Below are positions 9,310 to 18,501 of a stretch of 64,000 nt of DNA, one piece after another. This stretch comes from Calditrichota bacterium (lineage in GTDB: Bacteria; CLD3). The first letter of the stretch is position 1, and the number at the start of each line of letters is the position of its first letter. The notes below the pieces were generated by a model, which was given only the letters and a program-made list of their open reading frames with translations, did not search any database and had not been told where the DNA came from. Where the stretch lies: positions 20,862 to 84,861 of the forward strand of contig QQUF01000009.1 in assembly GCA_008501735.1 (NCBI GenBank). The letters run 5' to 3'. Both the position numbers and the translations under genes were made by a program.

Positions 9310-10173
9310 TTAGTTAATCCAAATATTTCCATTGGTTCTTATGTAAATGATAATTTCACTTTCAGAACTATTTGATACTTTATGAATTGCTTTGTCAGTT
9401 GCACCAAAATAACTTCCTGCATCTAATTTTTTTGTTTCTTTTGTTTCTGGCATTTTATAATTCATTTCACCTTGAATTACAACTGAATGCAAAATATTTC
9501 CATCGCTTTTAATTTTTCCTTTGAACCCTTTCGGAAGTTTCACAAAAAGTCCTTTTTCTCCATTTGATTCTTTGCTTTCCCAAAGAAAGCTAATCGCAGC
9601 CTTACTTTTTGAACTAACCCAATTTGTTTTATCAGCAGTTAACCAAACAATGTTTGAAGCATCAATGTTTACAGGACGTTCACCATTATCAAATGCTTCA
9701 CTTGGTGGTTTGACTAAATAAGGTCCATTGTCAATTTCCACTAAAGCAATATTTTCTTTTCCTTTCGCGGAAGTAATATGTGATTCTCCTTGTGGTTGAG
9801 TCCAAAAACTCCCTGATTGCATCCACATATTTTCAGCTTTTGGGTCGTCATTGTGGATTTTCCCTTTAATAACTACAGCTCTGTAAGTAACATTATGAAT
9901 GTGAGGTGGTGAAGAAAATCCGTCAACAAATTTAGCGAGAAATCCCGTTGGAGCAGTTCCTTTTCTATCTCCCCAAATTGTTCCTGCTTGTGGGCTTTTG
10001 TCTCCACGTACAGGATTTAATTTTTCCCAAACGATTTCAGAACTTAACACAACTTTATTGGTTGGATTCTCAATCTTTTGAGAAATTTCTTTTTCAATAA
10101 TTTTCTTTTGATTGCTACAAGAGAATGTCAGACCCGAAATTAGCATTATTAAGTAAACAGGTGTTTTTTTCAA
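9310..10173 (-). CDS. DUF4437 cupin-type lipoprotein
   Basis: About 287 residues from the TTG at 10173, chosen because AAGG lies about 10 bases upstream and the product then begins with a short signal peptide ([19 protein letters not shown]) with a lipobox-like cysteine at residue 19. The frame is open upstream to a start at 10344, which would add 57 residues including another hydrophobic stretch. That extension looks non-natural for a lipoprotein. The mature part has two cupin-like halves. The first contains [23 protein letters not shown] with paired histidines, and the second has [18 protein letters not shown] and [14 protein letters not shown]. This matches DUF4437, a family of uncertain function, perhaps metal-binding. 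Confidence 0.75.
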   Translation of the reverse strand: MKKTPVYLIMLISGLTFSCSNQKKIIEKEISQKIENPTNKVVLSSEIVWEKLNPVRGDKSPQAGTIWGDRKGTAPTGFLAKFVDGFSSPPHIHNVTYRAVVIKGKIHNDDPKAENMWMQSGSFWTQPQGESHITSAKGKENIALVEIDNGPYLVKPPSEAFDNGERPVNIDASNIVWLTADKTNWVSSKSKAAISFLWESKESNGEKGLFVKLPKGFKGKIKSDGNILHSVVIQGEMNYKMPETKETKKLDAGSYFGATDKAIHKVSNSSESEIIIYIRTNGNIWIN

Positions 10174-10433
10174 TTTTGATAACCTTAGAGTTTGATTGAT
10201 TGTTAGGTGAAGTTGTAAAATCGTCGTGCAAATTAGTAAAAAAAGTATGATTAACAAGTAATATTTGAGAGAGCTAAAAAGTATGTTATGAGATTGAATT
10301 TTTACAGAAATTTCTAATAGAAACAGATTTTTATTAGAAATCAATCTGTAAAATAATTCTTTGACATTACGGAATTTTTATGGAATGAGTTAGATGAAAA
10401 ACTGAACTTTATCTAACTCAGATTCTATTAGGA

Positions 10434-11573
10434 TTAGTTGTTAAGAATCCAAGTTGATATTTCTTCCAAAAATCCATCAACAAATTTCTTATCTAAAGTT
10501 CCGTATTCCTCTCTTTGTCCTGTTTTTGCTTTTTGAAAGTAATGGTTTGCATCATCAAATGTTACAAAGTGAAAATTTATTTGAGACTTGAGAAGTGCAT
10601 TTTCCATACGGTCTTTGTTTTGCTCAATTGTAACTTGCAAATCTTTGCCTCCAAATAACCCTAAAACAGGTAATTGTAATCTTTCATAGTCATTAGAAGG
10701 GTCATAGTAAAGAAAAGATGTAAGGGAAGGCAATGCATAAACTATTTCAAACTCGTTGGTTTTGTTAGTCGCCATTTTTTCTATTTTTGCATTAGGTTCG
10801 TTGGGTTTTAATTTAGACAAAATGGACTTTGAGCTTTCTTTGAATGTTTTAAGTGCTTTGTCTAATTTGTTGTTGTCTTTAATTGCTCTCATTAGTCTGT
10901 TATGAGCTGATACTTCCGCTTCAATAAGTGCCTTATCAAGATTTGTAGAAATGTATTCTTGCCTAACTTGATAAAGAACAACTTCAATTAAAGGAACTGA
11001 CGGAGCTCCCATTAACACAATTTTTTTCACATCTTGATTTTCTGCTGCTACATTTGCTGTAACTATTCCTCCTTGACTATGTCCAAATAGAATAAAATCC
11101 TTAAATTGATATTTTTTGTGTGATTTGAAAAAATTCATAATTTCTTTCAAATCTTCCGAATGGTCTTGGAGTGTGCTATTAGTGAAGTCGCCTGTACTTT
11201 CTCCTACACCTCTATCGTCATAACGGAAAGTCGCAATACCTTGTGTAGAAAGGTGTTTAGCAATTTCTTTAAAGATTTTAAAGCCATCAAGAGTTTCGTC
11301 TCTATCCTGAGGTCCACTTCCTGAACTCATAATTACTAATGAATTTATTCGTTGCTGAGGTGGAATGGTTAAAGTTCCACCTATATTTATATTATTCACT
11401 TGCATAATTATTTCAATTTCGTTCATATTTTCTTTACGAGAAAAAATGCTTTTTTTGATATTCAGGCTTTTATTTTCTGCTTTGGCAATTTTCAAATTAC
11501 TTAGAAAAGCAGAAGAAAAAAATGTTAAAAAAGTAATTCCAAATATTCCAAATGACTTCGCATACTTATTCAT
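10434..11573 (-). CDS. Secreted alpha/beta hydrolase
   Basis: 379 residues. A hydrophobic N-terminal segment (residues 8-26) acts as a signal peptide or anchor. The catalytic core shows an oxyanion region MSSGSGPQDRDE (near 82-93), RYDDRGVGESTG (near 107-118), the nucleophile elbow GHSQGG with Ser166, an acid in GLFGGKDLQ (near 310), and the catalytic histidine in FDDANHYF (near 353). This layout fits the serine aminopeptidase/S33 (YqiA/BAAT-like) alpha/beta hydrolases and secreted esterases. Substrate is unknown. It is the first gene of a minus-strand stretch with the DUF4437 and NAD(P)-binding genes, but the gaps are large enough that it may be transcribed alone. It is divergent from the response regulator at 11855. 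Confidence 0.85.
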   Translation of the reverse strand: MNKYAKSFGIFGITFLTFFSSAFLSNLKIAKAENKSLNIKKSIFSRKENMNEIEIIMQVNNINIGGTLTIPPQQRINSLVIMSSGSGPQDRDETLDGFKIFKEIAKHLSTQGIATFRYDDRGVGESTGDFTNSTLQDHSEDLKEIMNFFKSHKKYQFKDFILFGHSQGGIVTANVAAENQDVKKIVLMGAPSVPLIEVVLYQVRQEYISTNLDKALIEAEVSAHNRLMRAIKDNNKLDKALKTFKESSKSILSKLKPNEPNAKIEKMATNKTNEFEIVYALPSLTSFLYYDPSNDYERLQLPVLGLFGGKDLQVTIEQNKDRMENALLKSQINFHFVTFDDANHYFQKAKTGQREEYGTLDKKFVDGFLEEISTWILNN

Positions 11574-11783
11574 TTTGTAGTGTTTATTTTATTAAAAGAT
11601 ATTTTCTTATTTTGATTGTAGCAGTGAATTCACCTACTCAAACTTCGTTCGTTACGAGTGTTTTTTGGGAAAAGTTAATTTTTAATCGCAAAAAATGTTA
11701 TTCGATTTTCATGAATTGCCTTAAAAGGAAATTAAGTATAAAATAGGTTTATGAAGTGAACTGTGTGAGAGAAAAATATTTTT

Positions 11784-11805
11784 TGCATAGAATCTCTACA
11801 GATTT
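11784..11805 (+). promoter_or_regulatory. Candidate response-regulator binding repeat upstream of the regulator gene
   Basis: TCTACAGATTT at 11795 is preceded one helical turn earlier (11784) by the weaker copy TGCATAGAATC. The same 11-base unit occurs as a perfect tandem pair in front of the beta-barrel gene at 13861. OmpR-family regulators bind direct repeats with a 10-11 base period, so autoregulation is inferred. Confidence 0.45.
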
Positions 11806-11854
11806 AATGTTTAATTTCAAACCTAACTTTTAAAAATACTAAGCATAAAAATAG

Positions 11855-12538
11855 ATGAAAATTCTCATAGTTGAAGACAATCAGCACTTGGCGAGTGATA
11901 CACAACAGTTTCTGACTGAAAACGGTTACCTTGTCGAACACGTAGCAATGTTGATAGCTGCAAGTGAAAAAATATCCACTTACAATTACGACGTTGTTGT
12001 GCTTGATTTAGGATTACCTGATGGAAATGGTTTGCAATTGATTCCTGAAATCAAGGAAAAGAATCCTGAAACAGGTATTCTTATTGTAACGGCAAAAAAT
12101 TCATTAAACGAAAAGGTTGAAGGATTGGAAATTGGTGCTGACGACTACATTACAAAACCATTTCACAAAGCTGAACTTAATGCTCGTATTCGTTCAATCA
12201 TTCGACGAAGAAATTCGCAAGGAAGCAACATTCTAAAATTTAATGAAATTAGCATTGATTTACTTTCTTCGCAGGTATTTCTCGCTGACAAATTGGTTTC
12301 GCTTACACGCAAAGAATACGACCTTTTGGTTTATTTTATGTACAATCAAAACAGAATTCTTACAAAGGAAAATATCGCAGAGCATCTTTGGGGAGACCAT
12401 TTTGACCAAGCTGATAGTTTTGATTTTATTTACAATCACATTAAAAATTTGCGAAAAAAACTTACTTCTAAAAATGGGAAAAACTACATTCAAGTAATGT
12501 ATGGAATTGGCTATCGTTTTATGGAAACTTCAAAATGA
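11855..12538 (+). CDS. OmpR-family response regulator
   Basis: 227 residues. Receiver domain residues 1-115: acidic pocket E7/D8 (IVEDN), phosphoacceptor D51 in VVLDLGLPDG, conserved lysine K101 in DDYITKPF. A linker with RRRNSQG joins a winged-helix DNA-binding domain (about 130-225) with the usual LTRKEYDLLVYF and DSFDFIYNHIKNLRKKL segments. It regulates transcription after phosphorylation by the sensor kinase encoded immediately downstream, whose ATG overlaps the TGA stop by four bases (ATGA). The repeat at 11784-11805 upstream and the matching pair at 13861 suggest autoregulation and control of the outer-membrane gene. The gene begins with ATG at 11855. Confidence 0.93.
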   Translation: MKILIVEDNQHLASDTQQFLTENGYLVEHVAMLIAASEKISTYNYDVVVLDLGLPDGNGLQLIPEIKEKNPETGILIVTAKNSLNEKVEGLEIGADDYITKPFHKAELNARIRSIIRRRNSQGSNILKFNEISIDLLSSQVFLADKLVSLTRKEYDLLVYFMYNQNRILTKENIAEHLWGDHFDQADSFDFIYNHIKNLRKKLTSKNGKNYIQVMYGIGYRFMETSK

Positions 12539-13845
12539 AGAAACTAAAAAATATTAGTTTATTAACTAAAACTACCTTGATTTATCTTGGCGTAACGTTT
12601 TTTGCTTTTTTTATAGTATCAATTTTTATTGCTCACGAGGTTGATACTTTTATTGAGAAAGAATTAGATTACCGTTTTTCTAAAGAAGAAAGGAAAATCT
12701 CTCACTTCATCAAAAAGGGGAAAAGAGTCCATTTGTTAAAACCTTACTCATCTGTTTTATCAGTTGAAAACTCATCAGCGGAAGATTTTTCTCCAGTTTA
12801 TTGCGATACACTTCTTTTAAATATTCATACAGAAGAAATTGAACATTACCGCAAAAAGATTACAGTAATTAATGTTAACGGAAAAAATTATAAACTTCAG
12901 ATGATGAAGTCAATTGAAGATTTTGATAAACTTCGGAATAACATTTTTGCTTTAATAATTCCAGCATTCATTTTGTTGGCAGTCGGAATTGTTTGTTTTA
13001 ATTTTTTCCTTTCAGGATTTTTGTTTCAGCCTTTTAACCGAATCCTCGCACAAATGCAAAGCTATCAGACTGGGCAGAAAATACATATTGAAAAACAAAA
13101 AACCACAACGAGTGAGTTTGTGAAAATGCAACGCCTTTTCCATTATATGCTTGAAAGAGTTGACAAAGATTACCGAAACCTCAAAGAGTACACAGAAAAT
13201 ATGGCTCACGAAATTAAGACTCCACTTGCTGTGATTCTCAATAAAACTGAAAGTCTTATCTCTGATGAAAAAATTATGGAAAAACAAGCCAAAGCAGTGA
13301 AAACAATTTATGATGAAGTAAATCATCTCACTCGCTTGGGAAATGTTCTGAATTTACTTACAAAAATTGAAAATAACGAGTTCAACAATTCACGCCGAGT
13401 GGGACTTCGTGAAATTATTGAACATCACGTTGAGGCTGTTCGCGAACTTATTGAACTTAAATCAATGAGTATTGAGTTAGACCTTTCCGACAAACATTCG
13501 ATAAATATTGACCCATTTCTACTTGACATAATTATCAAAAATTTATTACGAAACGCGATTCGTTACGGCAACATTAATGGCAAAATTAGAATTTGTACAG
13601 AAGAAGGAAAATTTTCTGTCGGGAACGAAGGAGAACCACTCACAGTTCCTTCTGAAATTCTCTTCAAAAGGTTTTACCGAAAAGATAATTCTAATGGTTC
13701 GCTTGGACTCGGATTGGCTTTGGTTAAAGAAATTTGTGAGTTAAGCAATCTTCAAGTAGAATATTTTTACCAATCAGGTCAGCACGTCTTTTCGATTTCT
13801 GAAAACAAAGAACAGAAATTAATTTCAAAAAATTTGGATTTATAA
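12535..13845 (+). CDS. Membrane sensor histidine kinase
   Basis: 436 residues. Membrane segments lie at about 14-35 and 139-162, with a periplasmic sensor of about 100 residues between them. A short HAMP-like linker leads to a HisKA domain with phosphoacceptor H225 in MAHEIKTPL. The ATPase domain has the N-box NLLRNAIRYG, a G1-like box with Asn in place of Asp (VGNEGEP), and the G2 box GLGLALVKE. It should phosphorylate the regulator encoded just upstream (four-base overlap, co-translated). No known sensor family is recognisable for the periplasmic part; Cys and His are sparse, so metal sensing is not obvious. Confidence 0.92.
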   Translation: MKKLKNISLLTKTTLIYLGVTFFAFFIVSIFIAHEVDTFIEKELDYRFSKEERKISHFIKKGKRVHLLKPYSSVLSVENSSAEDFSPVYCDTLLLNIHTEEIEHYRKKITVINVNGKNYKLQMMKSIEDFDKLRNNIFALIIPAFILLAVGIVCFNFFLSGFLFQPFNRILAQMQSYQTGQKIHIEKQKTTTSEFVKMQRLFHYMLERVDKDYRNLKEYTENMAHEIKTPLAVILNKTESLISDEKIMEKQAKAVKTIYDEVNHLTRLGNVLNLLTKIENNEFNNSRRVGLREIIEHHVEAVRELIELKSMSIELDLSDKHSINIDPFLLDIIIKNLLRNAIRYGNINGKIRICTEEGKFSVGNEGEPLTVPSEILFKRFYRKDNSNGSLGLGLALVKEICELSNLQVEYFYQSGQHVFSISENKEQKLISKNLDL

Positions 13846-13860
13846 AATTTTAGTTCTATT

Positions 13861-13882
13861 TCTACAGAATTTCTACAGAATC
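13861..13882 (+). promoter_or_regulatory. Perfect tandem direct repeat, candidate operator for the outer-membrane gene
   Basis: The unit TCTACAGAATT is followed directly by TCTACAGAATC (starts 13861 and 13872, period 11 bases). It lies 78 bases before the ATG of the beta-barrel gene and just after the kinase stop codon. A related copy precedes the response regulator gene. Spacing of one helical turn is typical for OmpR-family dimer sites. Confidence 0.55.
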
Positions 13883-13959
13883 TTTCCTTAAAATTGTGCC
13901 ATTCAAATTATTGAATCTTCAAACAGTCTTTACAAATCAAAACTAATCAAGGTATAAAA

Positions 13960-16371
13960 ATGAAAAATCTACTTCTGCGTTTACTACTCTTACTAAGTCT
14001 TCTAATCTCAACAGCATTTGCCCAACAAGGTTCGAGAAAACCTAAAATGCGAATCACAGGAAAAATTGTAGATTCCTCCTCAAAAACTCCTCTCGAATAC
14101 GCAAATGTTGTTCTTTACAATAAAAGTGATAGTTTGCAGGTTACAGGAACAACGACAGACGAAAAAGGAGAATTTCGGATTTTAGCTTCTTCGGGAGAAT
14201 ATTTTATTGAAGTATTTTTCATCGGTTATGAAGAGAAAAAAGTTGGTATTCCATCAAATAAATCTCCAATTACTCTTGGAGATATTCCTTTAAAAAATAT
14301 CGCTGTTTTTTCAGATGAAGTTCAGATTGAAGCGGAGCGTTCGCCTGTTACTTCTCACATTGATAAAAAGGTAGTGAATGTTAGTAGTCAAATTACTTCG
14401 ACTTCTGGTAATGCAACTGATGTTCTTGAAAATGTTCCTTCTGTTGCAGTTGATATTGACGGGAATGTTAGTCTTCGTGGGAGTGAAAATTTTCGTGTTT
14501 TGATTGATGGAGTCCCAAGTGTTTTGGAATCAAGTGAAGCGCTTCAACAAATTCCTGCAAGCACAATTGATAGAATCGAAATTATCACAAATCCTTCTGT
14601 AAAATATGCTCCAGACGGAGATTCAGGGATAATAAATATTATTCTCAAAAAAGGTGAACTTTCAGGGACAAGTGGAGTTGTGAATTTAGACGGTGGAACA
14701 AACAAAAGTCACGGTGCAGATTTTTTGATTAATTACCGAAAGAAGAATTACCAATTTTTTCTTGGAGCGGATTACAAAAATAATAAACGTCCGGGTTCTG
14801 TAACAAATATTAACCGAACTACTGAAAATGGAGTTAACTCTTACATTAATTCCGACGGAAGCAGTGCTCGGAATCGAAAATCAATGGGAGTTAATTTGGG
14901 CACAAGAATTAACCTAACTTCTAACGATATTTTGAGTCTTTCAACAAAAATTGGAAATCGTAGTTTCGGTCGTGCTTCTTCACTTGATTATGAGCAGTAT
15001 TCTGATTTATCTGAGAATCGCCTTTATTATCAAAGTGAAGATGAGTTTAAACGCTCAGGAAATTTTTATTCAGTTTCTACGGATTACAAACACGAATTCC
15101 AGAAAAAAGGTCACGAAATTTCTGCTCAATTTGTTTACAATAGACGAAATGCAGACGAACAAAGCACAAATGAATTAACCGACGCGAATAATAAAATTAT
15201 TGACGGACAAATTTCTAATGAAATTGATGACCCAACAACAAGCATTGAAACAAGATTAGATTACATTCTTCCTATAACCGAAGAGGGACGTTTGGAGATT
15301 GGAACACAAACAAGATTTCGTTTGTCAGAGGAAGAGACTGATTTATCAGTTTACGATACTTTGCAAACAGCTTATATTTTGCAAGATGGTTCAGTCAGAC
15401 ACACTGAATACGACCAAAATATTCGTTCTGTCTATGGACTTTATGCAAATAGTGGCGAAAAGCTTGGTTACCAATTTGGAGTAAGAGCAGAATACACAGG
15501 AAGAAATATTTCAGTTGAAGAGGATAACTCAGAATTTAAAATAAATCGTTGGGACTTTTTCCCGACAGCTCATTTTTCTTACGAATTTTCTAAAAAGAGT
15601 AGTTTTATGACAAGTTATACGAGAAGAATTGAGCGACCAAGAGGCTGGTATCTTGAGCCATTTGAAACTTGGACAGATTCTTACAATGTTCGTCGTGGAA
15701 ATCCAAGTTTAAAGCCTGAAAATATTGACTCTTTTGAAATGGGCTATCAAACATTTATTGGAAACAGTTCTTTCTCATCTGAAATTTATTACCGAACTTC
15801 TGGTAATAAAATTGAGCGAGTTCGTTCTGTTTATGGTGAAAATATCACTTTACTCAGTTTTGCAAATGTTGGAAGAGACCATTCACTTGGTGCAGAATTT
15901 ATGCTAAACACTGGTTTCGCTTCTTGGTGGGATGTAAATTTTATGCTAAACTTATTTAATTACAGAGTTAAAGGTGAATTAGACGGAGTATCATTCGATA
16001 GAAATAGTAATAGTTGGAGTTCTCAAGTTAATAATACTTTTAAAATTAGTAAAGATATTAGGTTTCAATTAAATAGCAATTATCGTAGTTCAACAGCTTC
16101 TGCCCAAGGGAAAAACAAAGGAACTTTGACTTTTAACTCTGCATTAAAGTATAATATTATTCCGAAAAAATTGACAGCAACTCTTCAAGCAAAAGACATT
16201 TTTGGAAGTTCAAAACGTGAATCAACTACCGAAGGACCAGGATTTTATGAATTTAGTTCTCACGACCGTGACTCTCCAACAATTTTGCTAAACCTTAGTT
16301 TGAACCTTAATAACTACAAACCTGAAAGAAATAAACGTCGTGACGGTGGTGATGACGGAGGTGAATTTTAA
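13960..16371 (+). CDS. Outer-membrane beta-barrel (TonB receptor-like) protein with carboxypeptidase-regulatory domain
   Basis: 803 residues. A signal peptide (to AFAQ, about 22) precedes a CarboxypepD_reg-like domain (MRITGKIVDSSSKTPLEYANV, 29-115), a plug-like domain (TDVLENVPSVAVDIDGNVSLRG, then FRVLIDGVPS, 145-230), and a barrel region matching the outer-membrane beta-barrel family found in Bacteroidota (about 370-780; phrases such as SYTRRIERPRGWYLEPF and NPSLKPENIDSFEMGY). The C-terminus is a Gly/Asp-rich tail (DGGDDGGEF) instead of the usual terminal aromatic strand. Such proteins commonly sit beside a two-component system. Here the regulator/kinase pair ends 114 bases upstream and a tandem operator-like repeat lies between. 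Transported ligand unknown; metal or peptide are possibilities. Confidence 0.88.
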   Translation: MKNLLLRLLLLLSLLISTAFAQQGSRKPKMRITGKIVDSSSKTPLEYANVVLYNKSDSLQVTGTTTDEKGEFRILASSGEYFIEVFFIGYEEKKVGIPSNKSPITLGDIPLKNIAVFSDEVQIEAERSPVTSHIDKKVVNVSSQITSTSGNATDVLENVPSVAVDIDGNVSLRGSENFRVLIDGVPSVLESSEALQQIPASTIDRIEIITNPSVKYAPDGDSGIINIILKKGELSGTSGVVNLDGGTNKSHGADFLINYRKKNYQFFLGADYKNNKRPGSVTNINRTTENGVNSYINSDGSSARNRKSMGVNLGTRINLTSNDILSLSTKIGNRSFGRASSLDYEQYSDLSENRLYYQSEDEFKRSGNFYSVSTDYKHEFQKKGHEISAQFVYNRRNADEQSTNELTDANNKIIDGQISNEIDDPTTSIETRLDYILPITEEGRLEIGTQTRFRLSEEETDLSVYDTLQTAYILQDGSVRHTEYDQNIRSVYGLYANSGEKLGYQFGVRAEYTGRNISVEEDNSEFKINRWDFFPTAHFSYEFSKKSSFMTSYTRRIERPRGWYLEPFETWTDSYNVRRGNPSLKPENIDSFEMGYQTFIGNSSFSSEIYYRTSGNKIERVRSVYGENITLLSFANVGRDHSLGAEFMLNTGFASWWDVNFMLNLFNYRVKGELDGVSFDRNSNSWSSQVNNTFKISKDIRFQLNSNYRSSTASAQGKNKGTLTFNSALKYNIIPKKLTATLQAKDIFGSSKRESTTEGPGFYEFSSHDRDSPTILLNLSLNLNNYKPERNKRRDGGDDGGEF

Positions 16372-16423
16372 TTTTAGATTAATCACTTTTCCTATTTTGT
16401 GCAACAAAGGGAAGCCTTACTAC

Positions 16424-16463
16424 AAAAACAAGTTCAGTTTCTTAGATTCTGACTTGTTTTTTT
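16424..16463 (+). terminator. Intrinsic terminator after the outer-membrane gene
   Basis: AAAAACAAG-TCAG pairs with CTGA-CTTGTTTTT with a single bulged base, and the 3' arm runs into a T-tract (16457-16463). It lies about 50 bases after the stop codon at 16371. Confidence 0.6.
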
Positions 16464-16514
16464 GATAAATAGTTGCGACCTAAAATCTAAACTTTATCGT
16501 GTGAGCCAAAGATT

Positions 16515-16847
16515 CTACGAATGTAAATTATAAGGATTTAGTAGTTTCATTTTTGCCAAAACCTCATTCAAAACTATTTCCAGTGAGAAAATATCTGTTA
16601 TAATTGACTCATCTACAGGAGGAATGAAACTTTGCATTGCCTCAAAACTCAAGTAAACCGTTTTACCTGAAAGTTCTTTTGCAATAATATTTTCTTTGTC
16701 TAAAACTTTGATGCTTTCTCTACTACTAAGATAGATCTCGACTAAATCTAATACGTTACCTGCATTACTAAAAACGTGAAATAAAATATTCCCTAAGCTG
16801 TTATAAGAAATGCGTAATAAAAAAATCAATTTATTGTAGAGAAACAA
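16515..16847 (-). CDS. Hypothetical protein, about 80-110 residues
   Basis: The frame opens with a TTG at 16847 (110 residues), only four bases from the start of the divergent ThDP enzyme gene, and has no visible ribosome-binding site, so the true start may be further in. The C-terminal two thirds look protein-like (VLDLVEIYLSSRESIKVL, ELSGKTVYLSFEAMQSFIPP, SLEIVLNEVLAKMKL), with alternating beta/alpha character and a balanced charge. No family is recognised. It fills most of the gap between the beta-barrel gene and the acetolactate synthase gene. It could be a chance ORF. Confidence 0.4.
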   Translation of the reverse strand: MFLYNKLIFLLRISYNSLGNILFHVFSNAGNVLDLVEIYLSSRESIKVLDKENIIAKELSGKTVYLSFEAMQSFIPPVDESIITDIFSLEIVLNEVLAKMKLLNPYNLHS

Positions 16848-16850
16848 AAT

Positions 16851-18491
16851 ATGAAAACATCAGATTTATTCGTCAAAGCCTTAGAAAACGAAGGCGTTGA
16901 ATATATTTTTGGAATTCCAGGAGAAGAGAACTTGGATTTCCTTGAGTCGCTTAGGAATTCTAAAATCAAATTAATTTTGACAAGACACGAACAAGGTGCA
17001 GGATTTATGGCAGCAACTTATGGAAGATTAACAGGGAAACCTGGAGTCTGTATTTCGACTTTAGGACCTGGAGCAACAAATTTTGTAACTTCTGCTGCTT
17101 ACGCTCATCTTGGAGCAATGCCAATGGTAATGCTTACAGGTCAGAAACCCATCAAGAAAAGTAAACAAGGTCGATTTCAAATCATTGACGTTGTGGATAT
17201 GATGAGACCGATTACTCAGTTTACAAGACAAATTGTGAATGGGAATAATGTTCCTTCTGTAGTCAGAGAAGCATTCAGAATTGCGAGTGAAGAACGTCCA
17301 GGAGCAGTTCACATCGAACTTCCAGAAGACATCGCAAGTGAAGATGCAATTGACAGAGTTTTTGAAGTTACAAAACCCAAAAGACCAACAGCCTACAACG
17401 GTGCAGTCTTAGAAGCGAAAAAAATGATTCACCAATCGAAAATGCCTTTGCTTTTAATCGGAGCAGCTGCAAATAGAAACAGAACAGGTAAAGCACTTTT
17501 GAAGTTTGTTGAGAAAACAGGAATTCCATTCTTCAACACACAAATGGGAAAAGGTGTGATTGATGAAAGGCATAAAAAGTTCTTGGGAACTGCCGCACTT
17601 TCTGACAATGATTTTCTCCATTGTGCAATTGACAGAGCAGATTTGATTATTAATGTTGGACACGACGTAATCGAAAAACCACCATTTTTTATGGAACAAG
17701 GTGGAAAAAAAGTAATTCACATCAATAACTTCACTGCTAATGTTGATGAAGTTTATTTTCCACAGTTGGAAGTTGTTGGAGATATTGCGGATTCCATAAA
17801 AAAATTAACAGAATTTCTTGATGAAAATGATTCTTGGGATTTTGGCTACTACGGCAGAGTTAAAACGGAAATTGACACTCAACTTTCAAAATATTCAGAC
17901 AGCACAAATTTTCCTGTTTTGCCACAAAGGGTAGTGAAAACAGTGCGTCAAATTCTTCCAGAAGATGGAATTGTAACTTTGGACAACGGAGTTTATAAAA
18001 TCTGGTTTGCAAGAAATTACAAATGCTATCAGCCAAACACTTTACTTTTAGACAACGCTTTAGCGACAATGGGAGCTGGACTTCCTTCTGCAATAGCAGC
18101 AAAATTGATTAATCCAGACAAAAAGGTAATTTCAGTTTGTGGCGATGGCGGGTTTATGATGAATTCACAGGAAATTGAAACAGCAGTTCGGCTTGGGCTT
18201 GATTTAGTTGTGATAATTTTGAATGATAATGCCTTCGGAATGATTAAGTGGAAACAAGAAGGAATGGGATTTCAAAACTTCGGACTTGACTATGGAAATC
18301 CTGATTTTGTAAAATACGCAGAAGCTTACGGAGCATTTGGTCACAGACCAAAAAGCACAGAAGATTTTGAAGAAACTTTAGAAAAATGTGTAAATTCCAA
18401 AGGTGTTCATTTGGTTGATTTGGCAGTTGATTACTCACTAAATCACCCAATTTTAAACGAATTGTTAAAAGCAAAAGCCTGCATAATTTAA
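16851..18491 (+). CDS. Acetolactate synthase large subunit-type ThDP enzyme
   Basis: 546 residues. The N-terminal pyrimidine-binding domain has FGIPGEENLDFLESL and the ThDP-activating glutamate in TRHEQGAGFMA (about residue 47). The central domain spans about 190-320. The C-terminal ThDP domain has the GDG...N motif (VCGDGGFMMNSQEIE, ILNDNAFGMIKWKQ). The sequence fits the acetolactate synthase large-subunit family, which condenses two pyruvates to 2-acetolactate. No IlvN-type regulatory subunit, ilvC or acetolactate decarboxylase is adjacent. The aldehyde dehydrogenase gene follows after 10 bases with a GAGGT ribosome site. The pairing suggests a catabolic or aldehyde-linked role rather than classical branched-chain biosynthesis (inference). 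Confidence 0.85.
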   Translation: MKTSDLFVKALENEGVEYIFGIPGEENLDFLESLRNSKIKLILTRHEQGAGFMAATYGRLTGKPGVCISTLGPGATNFVTSAAYAHLGAMPMVMLTGQKPIKKSKQGRFQIIDVVDMMRPITQFTRQIVNGNNVPSVVREAFRIASEERPGAVHIELPEDIASEDAIDRVFEVTKPKRPTAYNGAVLEAKKMIHQSKMPLLLIGAAANRNRTGKALLKFVEKTGIPFFNTQMGKGVIDERHKKFLGTAALSDNDFLHCAIDRADLIINVGHDVIEKPPFFMEQGGKKVIHINNFTANVDEVYFPQLEVVGDIADSIKKLTEFLDENDSWDFGYYGRVKTEIDTQLSKYSDSTNFPVLPQRVVKTVRQILPEDGIVTLDNGVYKIWFARNYKCYQPNTLLLDNALATMGAGLPSAIAAKLINPDKKVISVCGDGGFMMNSQEIETAVRLGLDLVVIILNDNAFGMIKWKQEGMGFQNFGLDYGNPDFVKYAEAYGAFGHRPKSTEDFEETLEKCVNSKGVHLVDLAVDYSLNHPILNELLKAKACII

Positions 18492-18501
18492 GAGGTAAAA
18501 A

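Noticed and set aside
9310..10344. Long form of the DUF4437 protein starting at 10344
   Set aside because: It would put about 57 residues and an additional hydrophobic stretch before a normal lipoprotein signal; the TTG at 10173 has a better ribosome site.
11552..11746. 64-codon plus-strand frame between the hydrolase and response-regulator genes
   Set aside because: It overlaps the hydrolase start on the other strand and reads as chance sequence rich in Phe, Tyr and Lys without ribosome site.
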